Below, one piece after another: positions 1-24,689 of a stretch of 64,000 nucleotides of DNA. The DNA comes from Anoplopoma fimbria (Eukaryota; Chordata; Actinopteri; Perciformes; Anoplopomatidae). Position 1 is the first letter of the stretch; each line of letters begins with the position of its first letter. A program made the position numbers and the translations under genes. The stretch spans positions 2,839,361 to 2,903,360 of the forward strand of contig NC_072467.1 of the NCBI RefSeq assembly GCF_027596085.1, written 5' to 3'. The notes beneath the pieces were generated by a model, which saw only the letters and a program-made list of their open reading frames with translations, made no database searches and was not told the DNA's origin.

Positions 1-1849
1 TCAACACGCTAATACTCCCCTTTTCTTTGCAGCTCAAGCATTATATTGCAGTTTCATTGACTGGGAGGTGTTGTGTTGCAGTGGAATCAATAGCTGAGGG
101 GATCCCAGCCCAACGATTAGCTTGTCAGTCAGGCCTCTGTGGTTGAAAGGAGGGGAGGCAGCGTAAATCCCAGAATACCAGGGGCCACCAGCATGGAAAA
201 GCTGGAATGCTGGGAGCCGCCGATCGTGCTGCACCACCTGTTGTAAGAGGCAACATGTGCTGAGTGTATTAACCTTTCTGCTACTGTGGTTTAACCGCTG
301 ACTGCTACCACTGGTCCCTCCATACAGCGCTGAGCACTTTTATCTTGCTAGTAAGAGATGTTGCGCTTATCTAATCAACTGTTTTTACACCAACTGTGTG
401 CTCTTGTTTGGGTTAAGAGGGAAATTCATTCAAATTAGATTTCTCTATTTTCTTATATAATGAAGTGGCGCTGTGGTTGCTCACTGACCTCTGTCAGCTG
501 ATTTAGCATTTGGAACTGGAGAATAGTTTTGGTTTTAAATAAGATGCAGCAAAGAACTGAAGTATTGTGTTCAAATGTAACAGAGAGGTCAGTGAAATGA
601 GAATTTGAGATTTCCATCGAGCTTAAAGTACTTTCCAATGCACTGTAAATATCCCCAAACTTTGAAAATCACTGGCTAACACAATGTGAGCATTTAGTAA
701 ATTAAATCCAGGTTAAGTGTCTGTCTATAAGATGCAACACTAATGTAACACCACAACAAATGGTCACTTTTTTAAAGGTTCAATTTCTTTCATCTCCATC
801 CTCTGGCTTTACATTATTTGTCAATATGCCCCCTAAGCATTTTCTATAGTTTAGTACTGTACCATTATTTTTTTTGGAGCTTTGAATTTATTGCTGCATC
901 AATTCCCCAGGGTAGCTCCCCACTGATAGTAGCCAATGTTTCATTTCCTCAAGCGCTGAGACAGGGCAATTGTAAACTGTTTGTTTTTCCTGGAGTCAAA
1001 TTTAGAGAAAATTTAGACAAAGTAAATCTTTGACCTTTTTAGAATGATTTGGCTCTTGTCCCGGGGTCACCACACAGTTCACCATAGATAGAAAGCTATG
1101 TGATATTAACAGAAGGCAACATACTGCTTGTGATGTTCCTTTAGCTATTATTCCCCATATGTTTCATTGTGACCTTTCCCTGTAGCCCAGTTAGAGAATG
1201 CATACTTGTATATCCTGACCCGCCATTTAATCTAGAACGTGGCCTTGATAATGAGCACAGCTGTGAAGCCACAATTAGAGTTAAATTAGCAAAAAGACAA
1301 CATATGTGTAATGGTGCAACGTGTAGTTGTATGCAGACTACTATAATTATGATCTTAAATCAAACCTATTACTTTATTTTACAAATAATATCTCACTTGC
1401 TTCTATTCTTCTTGAGGGTATTTCTTATTTTATCCGTTTCAACATCAGTGTGTTATCACAGAGATCATTTCTTAACAATATTATATCTGCCATCTGGACA
1501 AAAGGCTTCTGATGATGGGAGGATAACATGTTGTTTGCAGTCGGTGGTGACGCTCTTCCCCTTTGTAATACATTGGTAATGAATGAAATCCCTTGTTTGT
1601 AGCCAGTACTTGCTTGATTTAAATTTTGTGTAGTCATGCGTGTCGAGTTAATCTACTCAAATAATGTTGTTTTTTTAAAAAGGGGTTACACTGGGGCATG
1701 AGAGACCAAAGCTTTGATATCAGTTTCTGTTGAAAGTGTCATTTTTCACCTGAGCTCTGCAGCTGGTCAGACTCAGAGTACAGTTTCTAGACAGCGGAAA
1801 CGGAAGGGCATTTCTTCCTGTGAGCAATGGAGGATCACTAACAAGCCTC

Positions 1850-1863
1850 CCACTGGGGGGCGT
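1850..1863 (+). promoter_or_regulatory. Candidate CTCF binding site
   Basis: CCACTGGGGGGCGT fits the CTCF core (CCASYAGRKGGCRS) with a G for A at the sixth position and one end difference. It has the same orientation as the site at 31976. Confidence 0.35.
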
Positions 1864-2690
1864 GCTCTCATACCGAGACCAGTGATCACTTGATGCCCCT
1901 GTCGTCAGACCGGGCTTAGCAAAAGGCAGCTTAAGTTCGAGGCTTGGAGAGAACTGTCAACCCAGGGTCACACTGAGAGAGAGCCCATCGAGCTGCAGCA
2001 CCAGAGGAGGAGTCAAGGGCAGTCATGGACTGACTTGAAAGAGGATGGGACGGGGTAAGGGTCACAGCCGACGGATTGAGACCCCATTAGCAGTGTTACA
2101 CTTACTTCCACTAGCTTAGCTTCTGACTTAAAGAGCAATTTTCTGGGTGAAAACCTTACTGAATATTTGGTTCCTGGGAATGAAATTTGGAAAATAATTA
2201 AAAATATATATATTTGTCTACTCTAGATTTTACAGGTATACAAAGAAATGTTTTAGGCTGTGTGGGCCACTCTTCAAAAAAAGCTTATATGTCGGCCAGC
2301 TATGTACATATTAGGAGGTGCAACAATGCAATGTGCATGTAGAAGATTACTGGTTTCAGCAACAATATGAGCATTATAATCAGAAGTTCAGGTTACGGCT
2401 CAGCTATGAGACTCTCGTCAATCAAAATAAAAACACATTTTTATGTAATAATCACAACATCAGTTATTGAGTATTTTCTTAATTAGAGAATCTACAGTCA
2501 TCATATTAACTGTAATAAATAACTATCTCAAAAAGTTGTATTGATCAATAAAGACATTTAGCTTTGTCCTCTGCCTTAATTGGAAATGCAGAGCGCAAAA
2601 AACAGGAGCACAAATTAAGCTTTAATGATACATGTATCTACATCACTTTGGCCTGATTTTAAAAAAGTATTCTGTAATTTATGTATTTTC

Positions 2691-2726
<36 letters not shown>

Positions 2727-3448
2727 CAAGAAAGAGGCAGATAAAGAGAGGGAAAGTCTCAGTAAAGAATTTGGCAAGCTCAACAAAGTCCCTCAAGAGT
2801 CCTTACCAAAGGATCTGGGAGAATGTTCTAGGTTCCAAGGAGAAAGACCCCTCAAGAGTGAAAACACACTAGCGTTAAGTTATTAGCTCCACTTTGAGCT
2901 GTGTATGTGAAACAAGCTCTCACAAGAGCTGGTGAGAATCCCTTAACTCACATTACTCCACCCCCTGGCTTTGTCTCTTTTTCAGAATCAGACTAGGAGG
3001 GTTATTCTCTCCATGTGGATAGGTCCTTGGGCCCAATTATCTGGCTACAATGATCAATTAGCCATAATCCCTCTTTTGAGATGATAATAAGGGGTTTTAC
3101 GTTTTTACTTATAAAATAAGAGCCACCTTAAGTGAGATTGAAGTAGAAATACATAATTCTTATATTTTATTAAAGAAGGAGAGGGTGAGTTCGATTTCAT
3201 TTAGCAAAAGAAAAGTTTACTGAGTTTTATATAGATGACACAAAAACTGAGTGCTTGTGAAATATGTTGCTGCCGAGTAAATACAATTGGATGCAGACGT
3301 GCACACGCAAGAGTGAAAATACGAGGGCTATTAACTGGATATGATGAAGAAGCAATAGCAAACACTTGTGCATTTAGATTATTTTTCATATTTCAGCTCC
3401 AAAAAGCTTGACCCATGGTGGGATGGAGTTGTTCAGGTAAATGTCACC

Positions 3449-3462
3449 ATGACCAAGGTCAT
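3449..3462. promoter_or_regulatory. Inverted nuclear-receptor half-sites
   Basis: ATGACC-AA-GGTCAT has 6-bp arms. The right arm also reads CCAAGGTCA, like an extended monomer site for ERR/SF-1-type receptors. The motif is seen; function is not shown. Confidence 0.3.
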
Positions 3463-3627
3463 ATTTCGTCACCAGGTGCTCAATTAAAAGGAGCATTAAC
3501 CTTGTTTACAAAATACAAGAGCAATACCGAGTAGGGCAGTAAATTTATTGTCATTAAACAGTAGGAGGCCGCTTTCTCTTGGCCGCTTGCCTACGAGCCA
3601 CATAAGCTGGGCTGGTTAGCACACTTG

Positions 3628-3630
<3 letters not shown>

Positions 3631-3698
<68 letters not shown>
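3631..3698. repeat. (AC)n microsatellite
   Basis: 68 bp of uninterrupted AC. Confidence 0.98.
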
Positions 3699-3701
<3 letters not shown>

Positions 3702-6700
3702 CTGCGTTTAAGCCAGCACTAGGGCTACATCTGGGGCACCCCTCCGCCAGAGCCAACTAATGACAAATGTTTTTGCTTTACTTTGGCTCGCATCTCAACA
3801 AACGAGTTCAAGTATTCTTGAAAAGTAGATTTAGGAGCAGGAGGTGCCGGGAGCAGAGGAAAATATCTGCCTCAGCTTTATGATGTGGTAACTAAAGGCG
3901 CTGAATAAGGTGACTGCAAAGTAAGCCTTCACATAAAAAAGTGAAACTCTGGCACCCTAAATGTCATTGTGCTGCTTCTTATGAGGCTACCACTCAAGCG
4001 CACTCTGTTTATTTACGTGCCAAAAAGTACACATGATAAAACCTTCCTTGCGAGGTGAAATAAAACAGTCTTCACTCTTTATTTTTTACGGGTTTCTTTA
4101 GTAGGGATTTGGCAGGAGACGTAACCTGTGCGGGGCTTTAGTGTTCCAAAAAAGTCTAAAAGAATTTCGATTACGCATGCATGTGGAAATATACCAGACT
4201 ATCAGAAAGTCAAGGTGTTTGGCCAAGACCCCCAACTCTCGGCTCTCCTGACAGTTAATTTTAAAAAAACAAATTGAAATTGAAATTTAAATGATATACT
4301 CAATATCAAATGGAAGGACCAGGTCATCTGCCTCTCTGTAACAATACCTGACTCAATGTCAAATTTGCTGCCAAGTTTTACTCCTAAGCTCTGCCACAGG
4401 TTTCTGCCAATCTAGGTATTACAACTGTCTGTTATTCTTAGAGGAGTGGCTCTCAGTTAACCTCAAATCAAGGGCTGTAATTTGTGGTTGATGGCACACT
4501 TTGAGATCTGTCTGATCTCTGTGCCTCAGGCGTTGAGGCACGGGACTTGATTAGAGACAGTTACATGTGGGAACTACTGCACTAACCACAGCATGGAGCG
4601 AATGTCAGCCGCATGCATGTCATGTGTCTTTGGCTGAGATTTACTGGGGTGAGATCTGCAGTAGGGGACTGCAGTATCTTTTGTAGTTTTAACTACAAAG
4701 GTAAGAGGGGCAGTGGCTTCACGAGGTATTTTTACTTTCTCTTTTAAGGTTTTTAGATCCTAGAATACATTTTTCGACACAAAGGTCATAACAAACAAAA
4801 GATACAGTCCCTTGAAAGGTTCTTTTGTATTCAGACACCATGAATTTATTTGTGTACTCAGAGAAATTCATTCAAACTTTTTTATTTTTTTATTTATGTT
4901 TTGGAAAAAGCTTTCTTATGGAAGAAACACGTCTTTCTTCTTTTAATGCATGCATGGTCATTTTGAATTCAGCTTTTAGAAAATGGCATATATCAGATGA
5001 AAAAGTAGTTTGCTTCATTCTTCAAGGTAACTTTTTGTCATTCAACAACATGCCAGCTGTTCAAATTCTCCAAATCCTTAAATCTGTATTTCTTGATAAA
5101 TTGTATCAACAACACTAGTTCTCCTCGCTATTTAACAAAAAATACAGGTTCCAACAGCTTTATTTTGGGGGTTATGGCCACTGCTGCTCGACCACCCAGC
5201 CCCTTACTACACAGGAATAGGTTTTGAAAAGGCGAGAAGAAAGAGAGAGGCACAATGAGAATAAAACACAGCCACACCTTTTAGCGCCATGCTCTTGAGG
5301 AATTTCTTGAGCGACAAAAGCCGAGCATTTTCAAGCCCCATTTTGCCTAAGTAGCAGTGCATATAGTGAACAACTATTTACGCAGTAGCAGAGTGCTGGA
5401 GTTGCCTATGGATTCATTAGCCTCTTTGGGGCCTCCCCACTCTTCAGTCCCCATCCAACTCTCTCTTTCAATGTCTCTCTCTCTCTCTCTATTTCTAACG
5501 CCCTCAAACGCCTCACTCTCGCTCTTTCTTTCTTTCTTTCTTTGCTGTCTATAAGAGGTTTTTAAGCCTAGCCAGTGTTTGTAATTAGCTCCCAATGCTG
5601 GAATGGAACATGTTGAGGTGGGTGTTAATGGGCTGGCCAGGCCCTTACTCGCACAGCAGGCTGAGAGCAGAAACAGAAACCAGTCTTTGTTCCTTGGATA
5701 GAGAGAAGACAAAAAGTAGGCATTAAAAGTGTGCACAAGGACCTCTGGAAATTATTAACTGGCATTCATATTTTAAAAGAACACTTGGACCAAAGCACAA
5801 GGCCGTTATAATGACTGTCACCTCTCGATATGTGCTCAGCTGGAAACTCTTTGGCAACTTGGTGTATACAATATCAGGAAAATAATTATCCTATTAAAAT
5901 ATTTTCCATGAAGTATTCTTTTTCAATGTATTCTGTTACTTTCAAGCTTTTTCTTTACTTTTAATCCAGTTTTAATGTTATTCTTTTTTTTTTACGACAT
6001 ATTTAATACAGATCAAAGACCCAAACATTGGTACAATTGGACACCACTGTTAACGCAGATGGGACAACTGCACCGTGCTTTACAGTCACTTTCAAAGTAG
6101 AAAGAGCAAAGATTGTTGCTTTGAATGTTCAGTCTTTCAGGTCAGAGTTCAAACGCACTGGGAAAGCAGTGGGCGTTATTCTGAAACCTTTCAAGATCTT
6201 CCCTTTTCCCTTTTTTTTTCTGGCATCTTCACATTAAGCTGTGCGGCTGCTGGAGCAATCCATTACTGTGTCAAAGTTCTTGTTCTGCTTCGGCCTGGAA
6301 GCATAGTGAAACAGCTTGTTTTCATTTCAGTAGGGGAAAGGCAGGACTCTGTTTCAAGTCCCGTTCCCCTCCAGATGTGCCTTGATCAAGCAAAGTTGAC
6401 TATGCGCTTTGTGTTCTTTAAGACACTAATGTGATTATGTCACATATTTTCAGCTGATTCCCATTGCTATTAGTCTTGGTGTGGGGTCTGCTTTTCAATG
6501 GACTCTATCAAGATGGGAGTTGGAGGGATTTTTCTTTCACCAAAGTCTGATTCCTAGCCAACCAGAGAACACTGAGGAGTGTGTGCATTGTGTGTCTGTG
6601 TGTGTGTGTGTGTGTAAGTGTGTGTGGGTGTGCTAGTAAATCTCCCTGTGCAGTATAGCATAATATCAAAGCTCTTCAAATCCAGTCTAAGTAATTCACT

Positions 6701-9700
6701 TGTGTTTTGATACTTTATGTTTCCCTTTTACAAAACTCACAAACGGTAAATCACAATTCCATTGCTCTTCCTCTCTTGTGGATCTTTAAATGTTTTTTAT
6801 ATATTGGCCTCCGGTGCATAGTGTGACCACAAGATATGCAATTCATGCTTTTTACCCTTAGCCTACTTTAACCTGCTGCTAAATCTCATTCACTTTGTCT
6901 CTTGCATTTTAAATCAGACCTTCCAAATCACAAAAATGTAAATCAACCCGGAAATTTCAGTGGAATCGCCTAATTCTGTGAATTTGCTATTATAAACAAG
7001 TCAAATGTGACATGGTTTAGTGTAAAGTTAAACTTCAGTTAACTTTTCACCATATTTACAGTAATAGGGGATAGTCCAGTAAAGAGGAAGACATTATAAA
7101 AGCTGTGTTAACATTACATTTAGCAGGCTGTCATAAAACGTGTCCGCTCACTGTATGGCAGGATGACTGCGTGTTATGGAGAGTGGCAGCGTGGCTACAT
7201 GGCGTACTCTCACCCGCCGTTAGATTAGAGGCCAGCTGGGAAGACAGCTCCATCATCTGCGTATCCAAATGGTGGACCCCACTTTCCCTTAAGCTGCCAG
7301 TCTGGGTAAAAACAGGATTATGCCTCCTGCTCACCGACTGTGCCTAGATTTGGTCCCTGATGGCTGGCAAACTGTTTTGGGACAGGCCACTGTCATCAAC
7401 AACTCCATTCTCCAAGCCCAAAAATTGGGAAGGGGGACTCTAACCATGAGTTTTAGTTGGGCTTATTATGGGAACAGGATGAAACACAGTAAGAACTCCC
7501 ACTGTCAGTCCAGTCACTTTTCCCTCTCTGGCTAGAAGAGCCATAGGAAGGGAGAAGGAGTAATCTTTGCCACGAGAGGCATGGAATCCTCCACACGAGC
7601 AGCTTCAGATCTAATCCAGAGTGCAATGCAAGGAAAGGTGTGGCTCGGGACAGCTACAGCCACACTTGGCCATGTTTTCAGTACAGTAAAGCTCCATGGA
7701 CAGCTTCATACTCAACAACGTGTCACTGCCATGGAGAGTCAACTGTCGCAGGAATAGAACCATTTTGAGCAGTATTGAGCCATCATTTGCTTTAAGTTGT
7801 CACTGTTGCTGTCGGGGTTGAATGGACTAATTGGCTGAGCACATATTTGTGTCCAGATACATGCAAAAATGAGAGACCAAGCTCATAGATCTCTGCTAGA
7901 GGATGCTGTCTGTGTGAAATAAAATAATAGGACAGGTGCATGCACTGGATGGAAGTGCATGCAGTTCCTTGGCTCAGACGAACTGTATGCTTGAAGTATA
8001 TCTACTTCTAGAGAAGGTCATTGTCTCGAAGCAATATGAACAAAGAAATTTTGTTTTTGCCATGCATGGTCATTCGCCTTTTTTTACACTGAAACAGGGA
8101 AATAAGTGGTCCAAAAGACTGGAAAAACCTCCAAATACTGCCATTATGTGAATGAATTACTCTTACACTGTAGTGTCTTGCTATCTGAAGGTTCAAGGCC
8201 TAGAAAGCAACAAAACACATTTTCTGAGATCTCTCATAAAATAGCTGTCTCTTTTCGAAAACAAGAACCTCATTTGACACCAACGGGCTGACTTTGGTAC
8301 GTCATGCATGTTAATCAGTAGAGTGTGAGCACTGCTCAGTGTCAATCAAAAACTCAAGGATTTTATCGGATGAAGGGTGACAGTATTGCAGATAATGAAT
8401 TGGATGGTGGAGTTATGTGTTAATGCGTGCTGACACGCTTCAAACCTACAAATAGCACTTTTAGTTGTGCATCAGTGTGTGTGAGAGGGTTAATGGTGCC
8501 GATTCTTTCTGAAGTGGAGTTAAGTTTGTAGAGTTTTAAGAAAGACGTTAGTAGGAAATAAAGTGGGAAATTAATTTGCAGATTAACCCCAGTGATAGAA
8601 ATGATTCTACAAGTGTGCTCCCTATTACATGTCCCAGACTTATCCTTGAATTTTTAACATTAAGCAAATTTCTTTCGAAAAACTGAAGAAGGATGTGATC
8701 TTTATGAAGAGTGTGCAGAATTATGTACAAAATGAGAAATTTCTGTCTTGATAGACAAATTATTACATAGAATCTGAGAAGTCTCAACAGAGAAAACTTG
8801 TAAAACATTGCAATGTCAACAGATCTGATACGAATGGCTTTACATCTCTCCATAATTATCCTACAGAGGTTAAGTAATCAAGCTGAGTCATGATAAATAT
8901 AGCAAGATAAGTATATCGGCATAGGTTTTGTTGGGGGAAAAAAATAAAAGTTTACATCAAGAGACATGCACTTATGGTGGGATTTCTGACGTTTGCATTG
9001 CCACAAACTGGATAATCCTGCTGTCAACAGTTTGTTAAATGCAAGAGCCACTTTCTGAGTTCATCACTGTTTGGAGCAGATTAGTAGAGGGTAGTGGATC
9101 TCATATGGCCTGGTCAGAGGCCATCATTGAAAGGCTTAAGGGATTAATGTTGTCTCGCGCTCTCACTCTGTCTCTCCAATATTCAATCAAACTCTGTGCT
9201 GTGTGAGCACATATAGCACAATTTGTACAAACATGTCTCATCACTCTCGTTTGAAAATACCCATCCATTTGCTGAAGTGTGTACCAGAACACATTATGTA
9301 CTCCTGTTAGATGGTTTGATTAAGGATTTTGCTGACTCCTGTTTAGCACTCAGACATACTAATATTACAGCATGATGTGTTGCAGTGCAGTGTAAAGCTA
9401 TCTATGGCAACTGAGTAGTGATGTAGTAGTGTCCATGGGCTTGAGGAGGACGGGTCAAAGGCTAAATCCCTGCTTAAAGACACCATAGTGAGCCTTTTCT
9501 ATCAACAGACAGGCCATTTCAGTATGTGTTGGATAAGATGTAATTTCCCATCTGCTTTATGGCTATTTCTGATCCCTGGGCTCTTGTCAGCAAACTCCTC
9601 AGGACAGATATCATCAGTAATATAAGGAAGACTCTGGCAATACTTAGGGCCTTAAAAGGCCCTTCACTTCCCTCTGTCATGTGGATGGCTTAAGGAGTTT

Positions 9701-12700
9701 TAGAGCGCAGGTCACAAGTAAACGTTTCACAAACACTATCAAATAGCACAGATTTAAGTAGCTTAGGACAGCTTCCTCTCAGAATGTTGTTGTCGTGTGT
9801 GAGTGAGTCTATGTGTGTTTGTGTGTGTTTGGTTGGCTCGGGGAAGAAGGGTGGTTGATTCAATCTTTTACGATCTGATATTAAATAATTTCTGTTTTTG
9901 TACATTTTTATAATTCATACATGATTTGTTCATCCTGTCTTGTGTTTGTATGCTCCTAATTTGTTTTCCCAGATACATTTTAAAGGTTCCATAACTGCTC
10001 CCTGGTTTCATTCTTGTACGTCACACAACTCTTTGGGAAGTGACCGGGGTGGACCTAAAACGTCTCACAGAAATTACATTTATATACTTGTTTTCCTGAG
10101 TATGTTTTAGGAAACATACTTATCTGTGCAGTATAAGAGGTGCTGTGTTTTTGTAAAAAGAAAAAAGTCGATGGAGGCGAGGGTGGTTGTTAGAAGTATA
10201 TAGTACAGGATTAATTTTTTTACCCTTGGGATCAAGGTTTATATCTGAATACTGTGTAAACTCAGGTTTAGGCAAAGACCACATTCATTAAAGTTATTGA
10301 AAGATATTGTGGTTTGGTCGCACATGATTGCAGTAACCACGTTGTGTCTCGTCTTTCACTAGCTACCTAAGCATCTGTATTTGTGCATAGTGCTGCTTTG
10401 TGCCAAATGCTAATATCGGCATGCTAACATCCTCACAAGTATAATGCTGATGTTTGCTGTGTTCACCGTTTTAGTTTTGACAGTGGTATTTTTTAAACCA
10501 AAGCATGATATAAACTGGTATTTTGACCTGATGATGACGATAGATGAAGAGTGTTCATCCTGAACGGAACATGAATGTGTGAGGCAAATTTTGTGACAAT
10601 CCATTTAAGAGAAGTTGAGACGTTTCACACATAACCTCATGTGGGCACTTGAGGAAAGGTCACTGGGATTCATCCTCTGGGGACCATGAATGTCCATACA
10701 TTAAGCCATCCCATAGATATTTCAATCTGGACCACAGTGGTAGACGACTAACTGACATTGCACTTTATCGAGCCACGCTGCTGAAACCATAATTCAGTTT
10801 GCGTTACATTCCTCACAAATATATCTTGTGTTAAGTTAGCAGTATATACTTTCTAGGAGACAGGGTTGAATTAGTGGTGTCCACAAATATATTAAGTAAA
10901 ATGTGCTTTGCTGACTAAGCATACTAAATGGAGTAGGTAATAAGGTAATAGAGAGGCCATAAATAGAGACAGTTTTTTTTGGTCAAAAGGCAACTACAGC
11001 TCGGTCATAAATGATTGTGAGCAAAAGAAATGCTCATTAGAGGACCATTTTAGGGAAACACCTTAGTTTACCGTTCAACTAAAGCGCTGCTGTAAAAATT
11101 GAATTCTTTTTTTTCTGCCTCATTATAGGCAAACAGAATCTTGGCATGTGAAATGAGTTATGAACACACTCTTGAGAGAAATACAAAACAGCATGAGCTT
11201 CAGTCTGGCCAGGAGTGCCGTAGTTGTAATATAAAACATTAACTTGGCTCCAGTGCATCATCCCAACACATGTTAGTGTAGCTGCCAGGTGCCAAATTTG
11301 AGTTAAAATAATTGTCAGACAAGTTGATAACATATGCTTAAATCCCATGTAATTCTGATGTGTTTTGTGGCAGAGAGAGGTGATTTAATTTTCTCCAGAC
11401 TAATTGATGTTATTCATAGTGTTTCCACATAACACTTCTGAACTCAGTTTGACCTGTTATTAAAGATGACATCTTTCTTCTGGATGAGCTGCTGTTGGTT
11501 GTTTGAAACAAATTATCTCATCCCTTTGGTGCATCCTATAGATAAGTTAGATTCCTTTTCTTTGCACACGCATCCTAATCCTTCTATCCCTCATTTACGA
11601 GCCTTGGACTACCGTTTTATCCTCCACTCCCACCACAGTACCACAGAGATATGCCTTTGAGACCCAACCGCCAACCATACTGCTTTAAAAAATCCAGCTG
11701 TTCCCTTCACGAGTTTAACTCCCTCGTTTCTTCATTCATGAAAACATATCGTCCTCGCTTTGAGAAAACTGTCTGTGGGTGGAGAGCATTTAAGACAATG
11801 AATTGTTTTCTCTGAGTCACTCAATGCACTGGACCCATATCCAGCTGTGTTTCCTCAAGCATGATACACTTCACTTGTTAAACACGGTCATTAGTTAGTC
11901 AACACTTCTTGGGCTGCCTGGCAAGGAATTAGTGATGACAGTCCCTCCTTCATGCTCCCTCCCACACACCCAGAGCCTCCCACCATGGGTGCTGTCAGTT
12001 CTCTGCCTGTTCGGTTCATGGGAAAGTCCCAGTGCTGGTTATGACCTGGGTGAATGATTTTGTTTCAATGTTTTATATTCCTTTAACTCAGAAGGAGAAC
12101 GAGAGCTTCTTTCCAAACTAAACTCAGTAAATGATGTTTACAGTGCATTACATAAGTTGTAAAAACATGCAATATTTTCATTGTTTTTGTATAACATTAT
12201 AATAATCTTTTCTGGAAAGCATGGAGAAAAATCCGATCCAATAATTGCAATGGTGATTTTCACTCACCATTGATTCTTATTAAAAACATCTGATAATGGC
12301 AGTAAAAATCTGACCAGGATTTGGAAATATATTTGAATGCACACTTTTGTCTTAGCTGTCTGTTCTGTGGACACAAATCACATGTGGAGCTCTGTGATCC
12401 CAGAAGGGGAATGTCCTTCTTTGTGACATTGAGACAACCCAGGCCCTCCATAGATCAAACATAGCCTGCCTAAAATAAGCCATGTGTAGGTGACCCCTTC
12501 CACCATTTGTTTTAGCATGCAGAGCAAAGGAGTACTTGTTATCAAAATTACCTCCAATTTGCTCAAGTTCATTATTTCATTTAAATACGTCTGATCAAAG
12601 CTGAAACTCACCAGGAATCGTTGTCCCTTGGTAACGGTCGTTTGACTTCATTCGGGTTGCACAAAGGATATTATTTGATGAAGTAATGTGATACATTTTT
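3699..12700. other. Gene-free flank
   Basis: All open frames here are short and look like chance. A TTTC run lies at 5523-5543 and an imperfect TG run at 6595-6632. The stretches 4430-4580 and 5150-5400 are more complex and GC-balanced than their surroundings. Nothing else is recognised. Confidence 0.5.
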
Positions 12701-22440
<9,740 letters not shown>

Positions 22441-22889
22441 AAGGCACCCTTTATGAACTGTTTAGAGTTTATAAGTATAGCTTCATCAATTGTTAAATAA
22501 TTAATTGGTTAATTATTTAAAGGAGGCAATATTGAGAACAATGTTTGGGTTGCCAGATTGTGAAAAATCTCTTTGTCAGACCCCTCACTTTCTGGCAAAG
22601 ATTTGCAATTAATCTGGAACAAATTGTATTTATAATAAATATTGTGTATTTATTGACAATTTATTAACTACAGATTGGCTTATTGGTGAAACAGAAACTT
22701 GTGAGTATTTATTAATAGATTAGCAACATTTATAATGATATTATTACCATATACAGAGGGTTAACACTTGTTCCTAACTTGTTCTTATTGTTGTCTAATC
22801 ATTTATATATGTAGTAAGTATTATATATTAACCATAAATATGGCCATTACTTACTAATTATAGACCCTTACTTATAAGAAAGTAGCACC
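22441..22889. mobile_element. Probable degraded AT-rich interspersed repeat (non-autonomous)
   Basis: The segment starts GGCACCCTTTATGAACTG and ends TTATAAGAAAGTAGCACC, so its ends are roughly inverted. The inside is built of degenerate TTATTAAT/ATTAATTA words. The style resembles small non-autonomous DNA transposons common in fish. There is no coding capacity and the family is not identified. Confidence 0.35.
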
Positions 22890-24689
22890 AGTCCACACAT
22901 TTCCCCAAATTTTTTGTACCATGCATAATTAAGATTCAGACTAGTGGAGCTTATTAAGCCTTAAGATCCTCACGTTCCTTGAAGAGGTCTTGGTAACATT
23001 ATTTAAATTTCAAGCCTGTGTCACTCCATGCATGCCCTAACTATTAATTCCACCTTGATGTGTGTGTGCTCACAAACACGTGCACAGCGGATGGGAGTGC
23101 TTATGTGCAGCTCATGTGTTAATGCTGTCATTTCCACAGATCAGTCACAGCAGCCTTTTCTCTGTTGTTTATGGTTATGTCACCACAATTACAAGAGAGA
23201 AGGGGGGCAAAAATAAAGTGTCTGTGAAAGATTGATAGCTTTGGTCTTTAGTTCAATTGTAAATTAGAATAGCAAGTCCCTCTGGGATACAAGGGCTCTA
23301 TTTATGATTAAGAAAGAGCCTCCGTAATAGAGTGGTGGTAGAAAAGTTTGCTCCCTCTCACAAACAGGCAATTAGCTTGATGAAATGGGCCTTACTTTTT
23401 TCGAAGCCTGGTTATGTGAACCCATATAATTATGGGCAGCCTTATAGTTTATGGTTCTATTTTCACCTTGAGCTGCAAACAATATGCTGTTTGATTATAC
23501 TGTAGCGAGTGAGACACCACCTTTTTATCACTACTGAATTTGGGCAGAGCAAGTTCAGAAGTAAACAGAAGTATTTATATCATAGGATAGAGGTGGCGAG
23601 TATCACAACATTGCTAGTTTTTAGCCTGGCTGAAAGGGGCACATAAATAACATGGGCGCAGGCATGGAAAAGACGTTTTTTCAATATTTATTGATTTAAA
23701 TGCATCTCTGCATTCATTCCACACCAATGCCTCATTATTACCTGCTGCAATTAATGATTATGGGTAAATACTGAGTATACTGATGTTCTTGTTCACAACT
23801 GTTTTCTATTGAAAAAAACAATCTGTGTATAACGTTGGTTTAACCTTATATGCTTCAGACAGATATTATAAAATTAATATAATGATTTCTCATTAGTGAC
23901 AAAAACCTGCTGTTTAAGCCAATGTTTCCATCCTGCTTCAAAGTTTTCCTCCAGAGGACCCAACCCTGCATTGAGGGCTCACTGCTGTGTCACCACCTGA
24001 CTGCACTTATTTGTCCCCTACTGTATTTTTCTTGGAAGAGATCAGTCACACCCTCTTTTAACAGTCTAAGAATTACTAATGTCTCATTCGGGAAAATCTG
24101 GATCAAAAATGGAGCCAGAAGTTCATGTAAGTTAACACTCTATAGCAGTCTAATGACCTGAAAAGCTATCAATCCTCCTCTGAAATAAGATGTGTGAAAG
24201 ATTATTACCTTAACCATTATAGTTAATGACTTTATGGCTGAAAAATGATCAGACTGCAGATTATTGAAGCCATAGAATATCTTTGGTTGTATTTCAGTGA
24301 CTGAGCAGGTTAGTGGATGAGCCAGTGTGTGGGTGCATGTACTGTACATACAGTATAAACCAAAATGCACATGTCAAGAGTTGAGTCAGGGTTGAGTCAG
24401 GGGTTTTTACATTCTGCAAGTGAATAGAAAAAAGAAACAATCACACATTTACATTGTGTATACATAGTAAATAGTTTAAGATGAATTTGTTAATTAATTG
24501 ATGAATTATTGTTAGATATTACATGCACGTTTAAGACGTTAACATCAAACTAAAAACAAAATTTGAATATGCTTACTGTGTTTTCCAGTGACAACCAGTC
24601 ATATTGTGGTAAACTGTGGAGTAACCCACAGTATCAACCCAACTACCACTAAATAGACAAACCATGGATTGCCTAGTATTTTAATGTAC

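Larger units (their letters stand above)
1..3630. other. Gene-free flank
   Basis: No coding exon is recognised. A (TG)9(AG)9 run lies at 2691-2726. The stretch 2990-3100 (GGGCCCAATTATCTGG... TGATCAATTAGCC) is non-repetitive and rich in homeodomain-type ATTA cores, so may be a conserved non-coding element. The CTCF-like and nuclear-receptor-like motifs in and near this part are listed separately. Confidence 0.5.

Noticed and set aside
1169..1579. Open frame of 136 codons, + strand
   Set aside because: AT-rich chance frame with hydrophobic run. No homologue recognised.
9453..9465. GGGTCA-A-AGGCTA as a DR1 element
   Set aside because: The second half-site has two mismatches.
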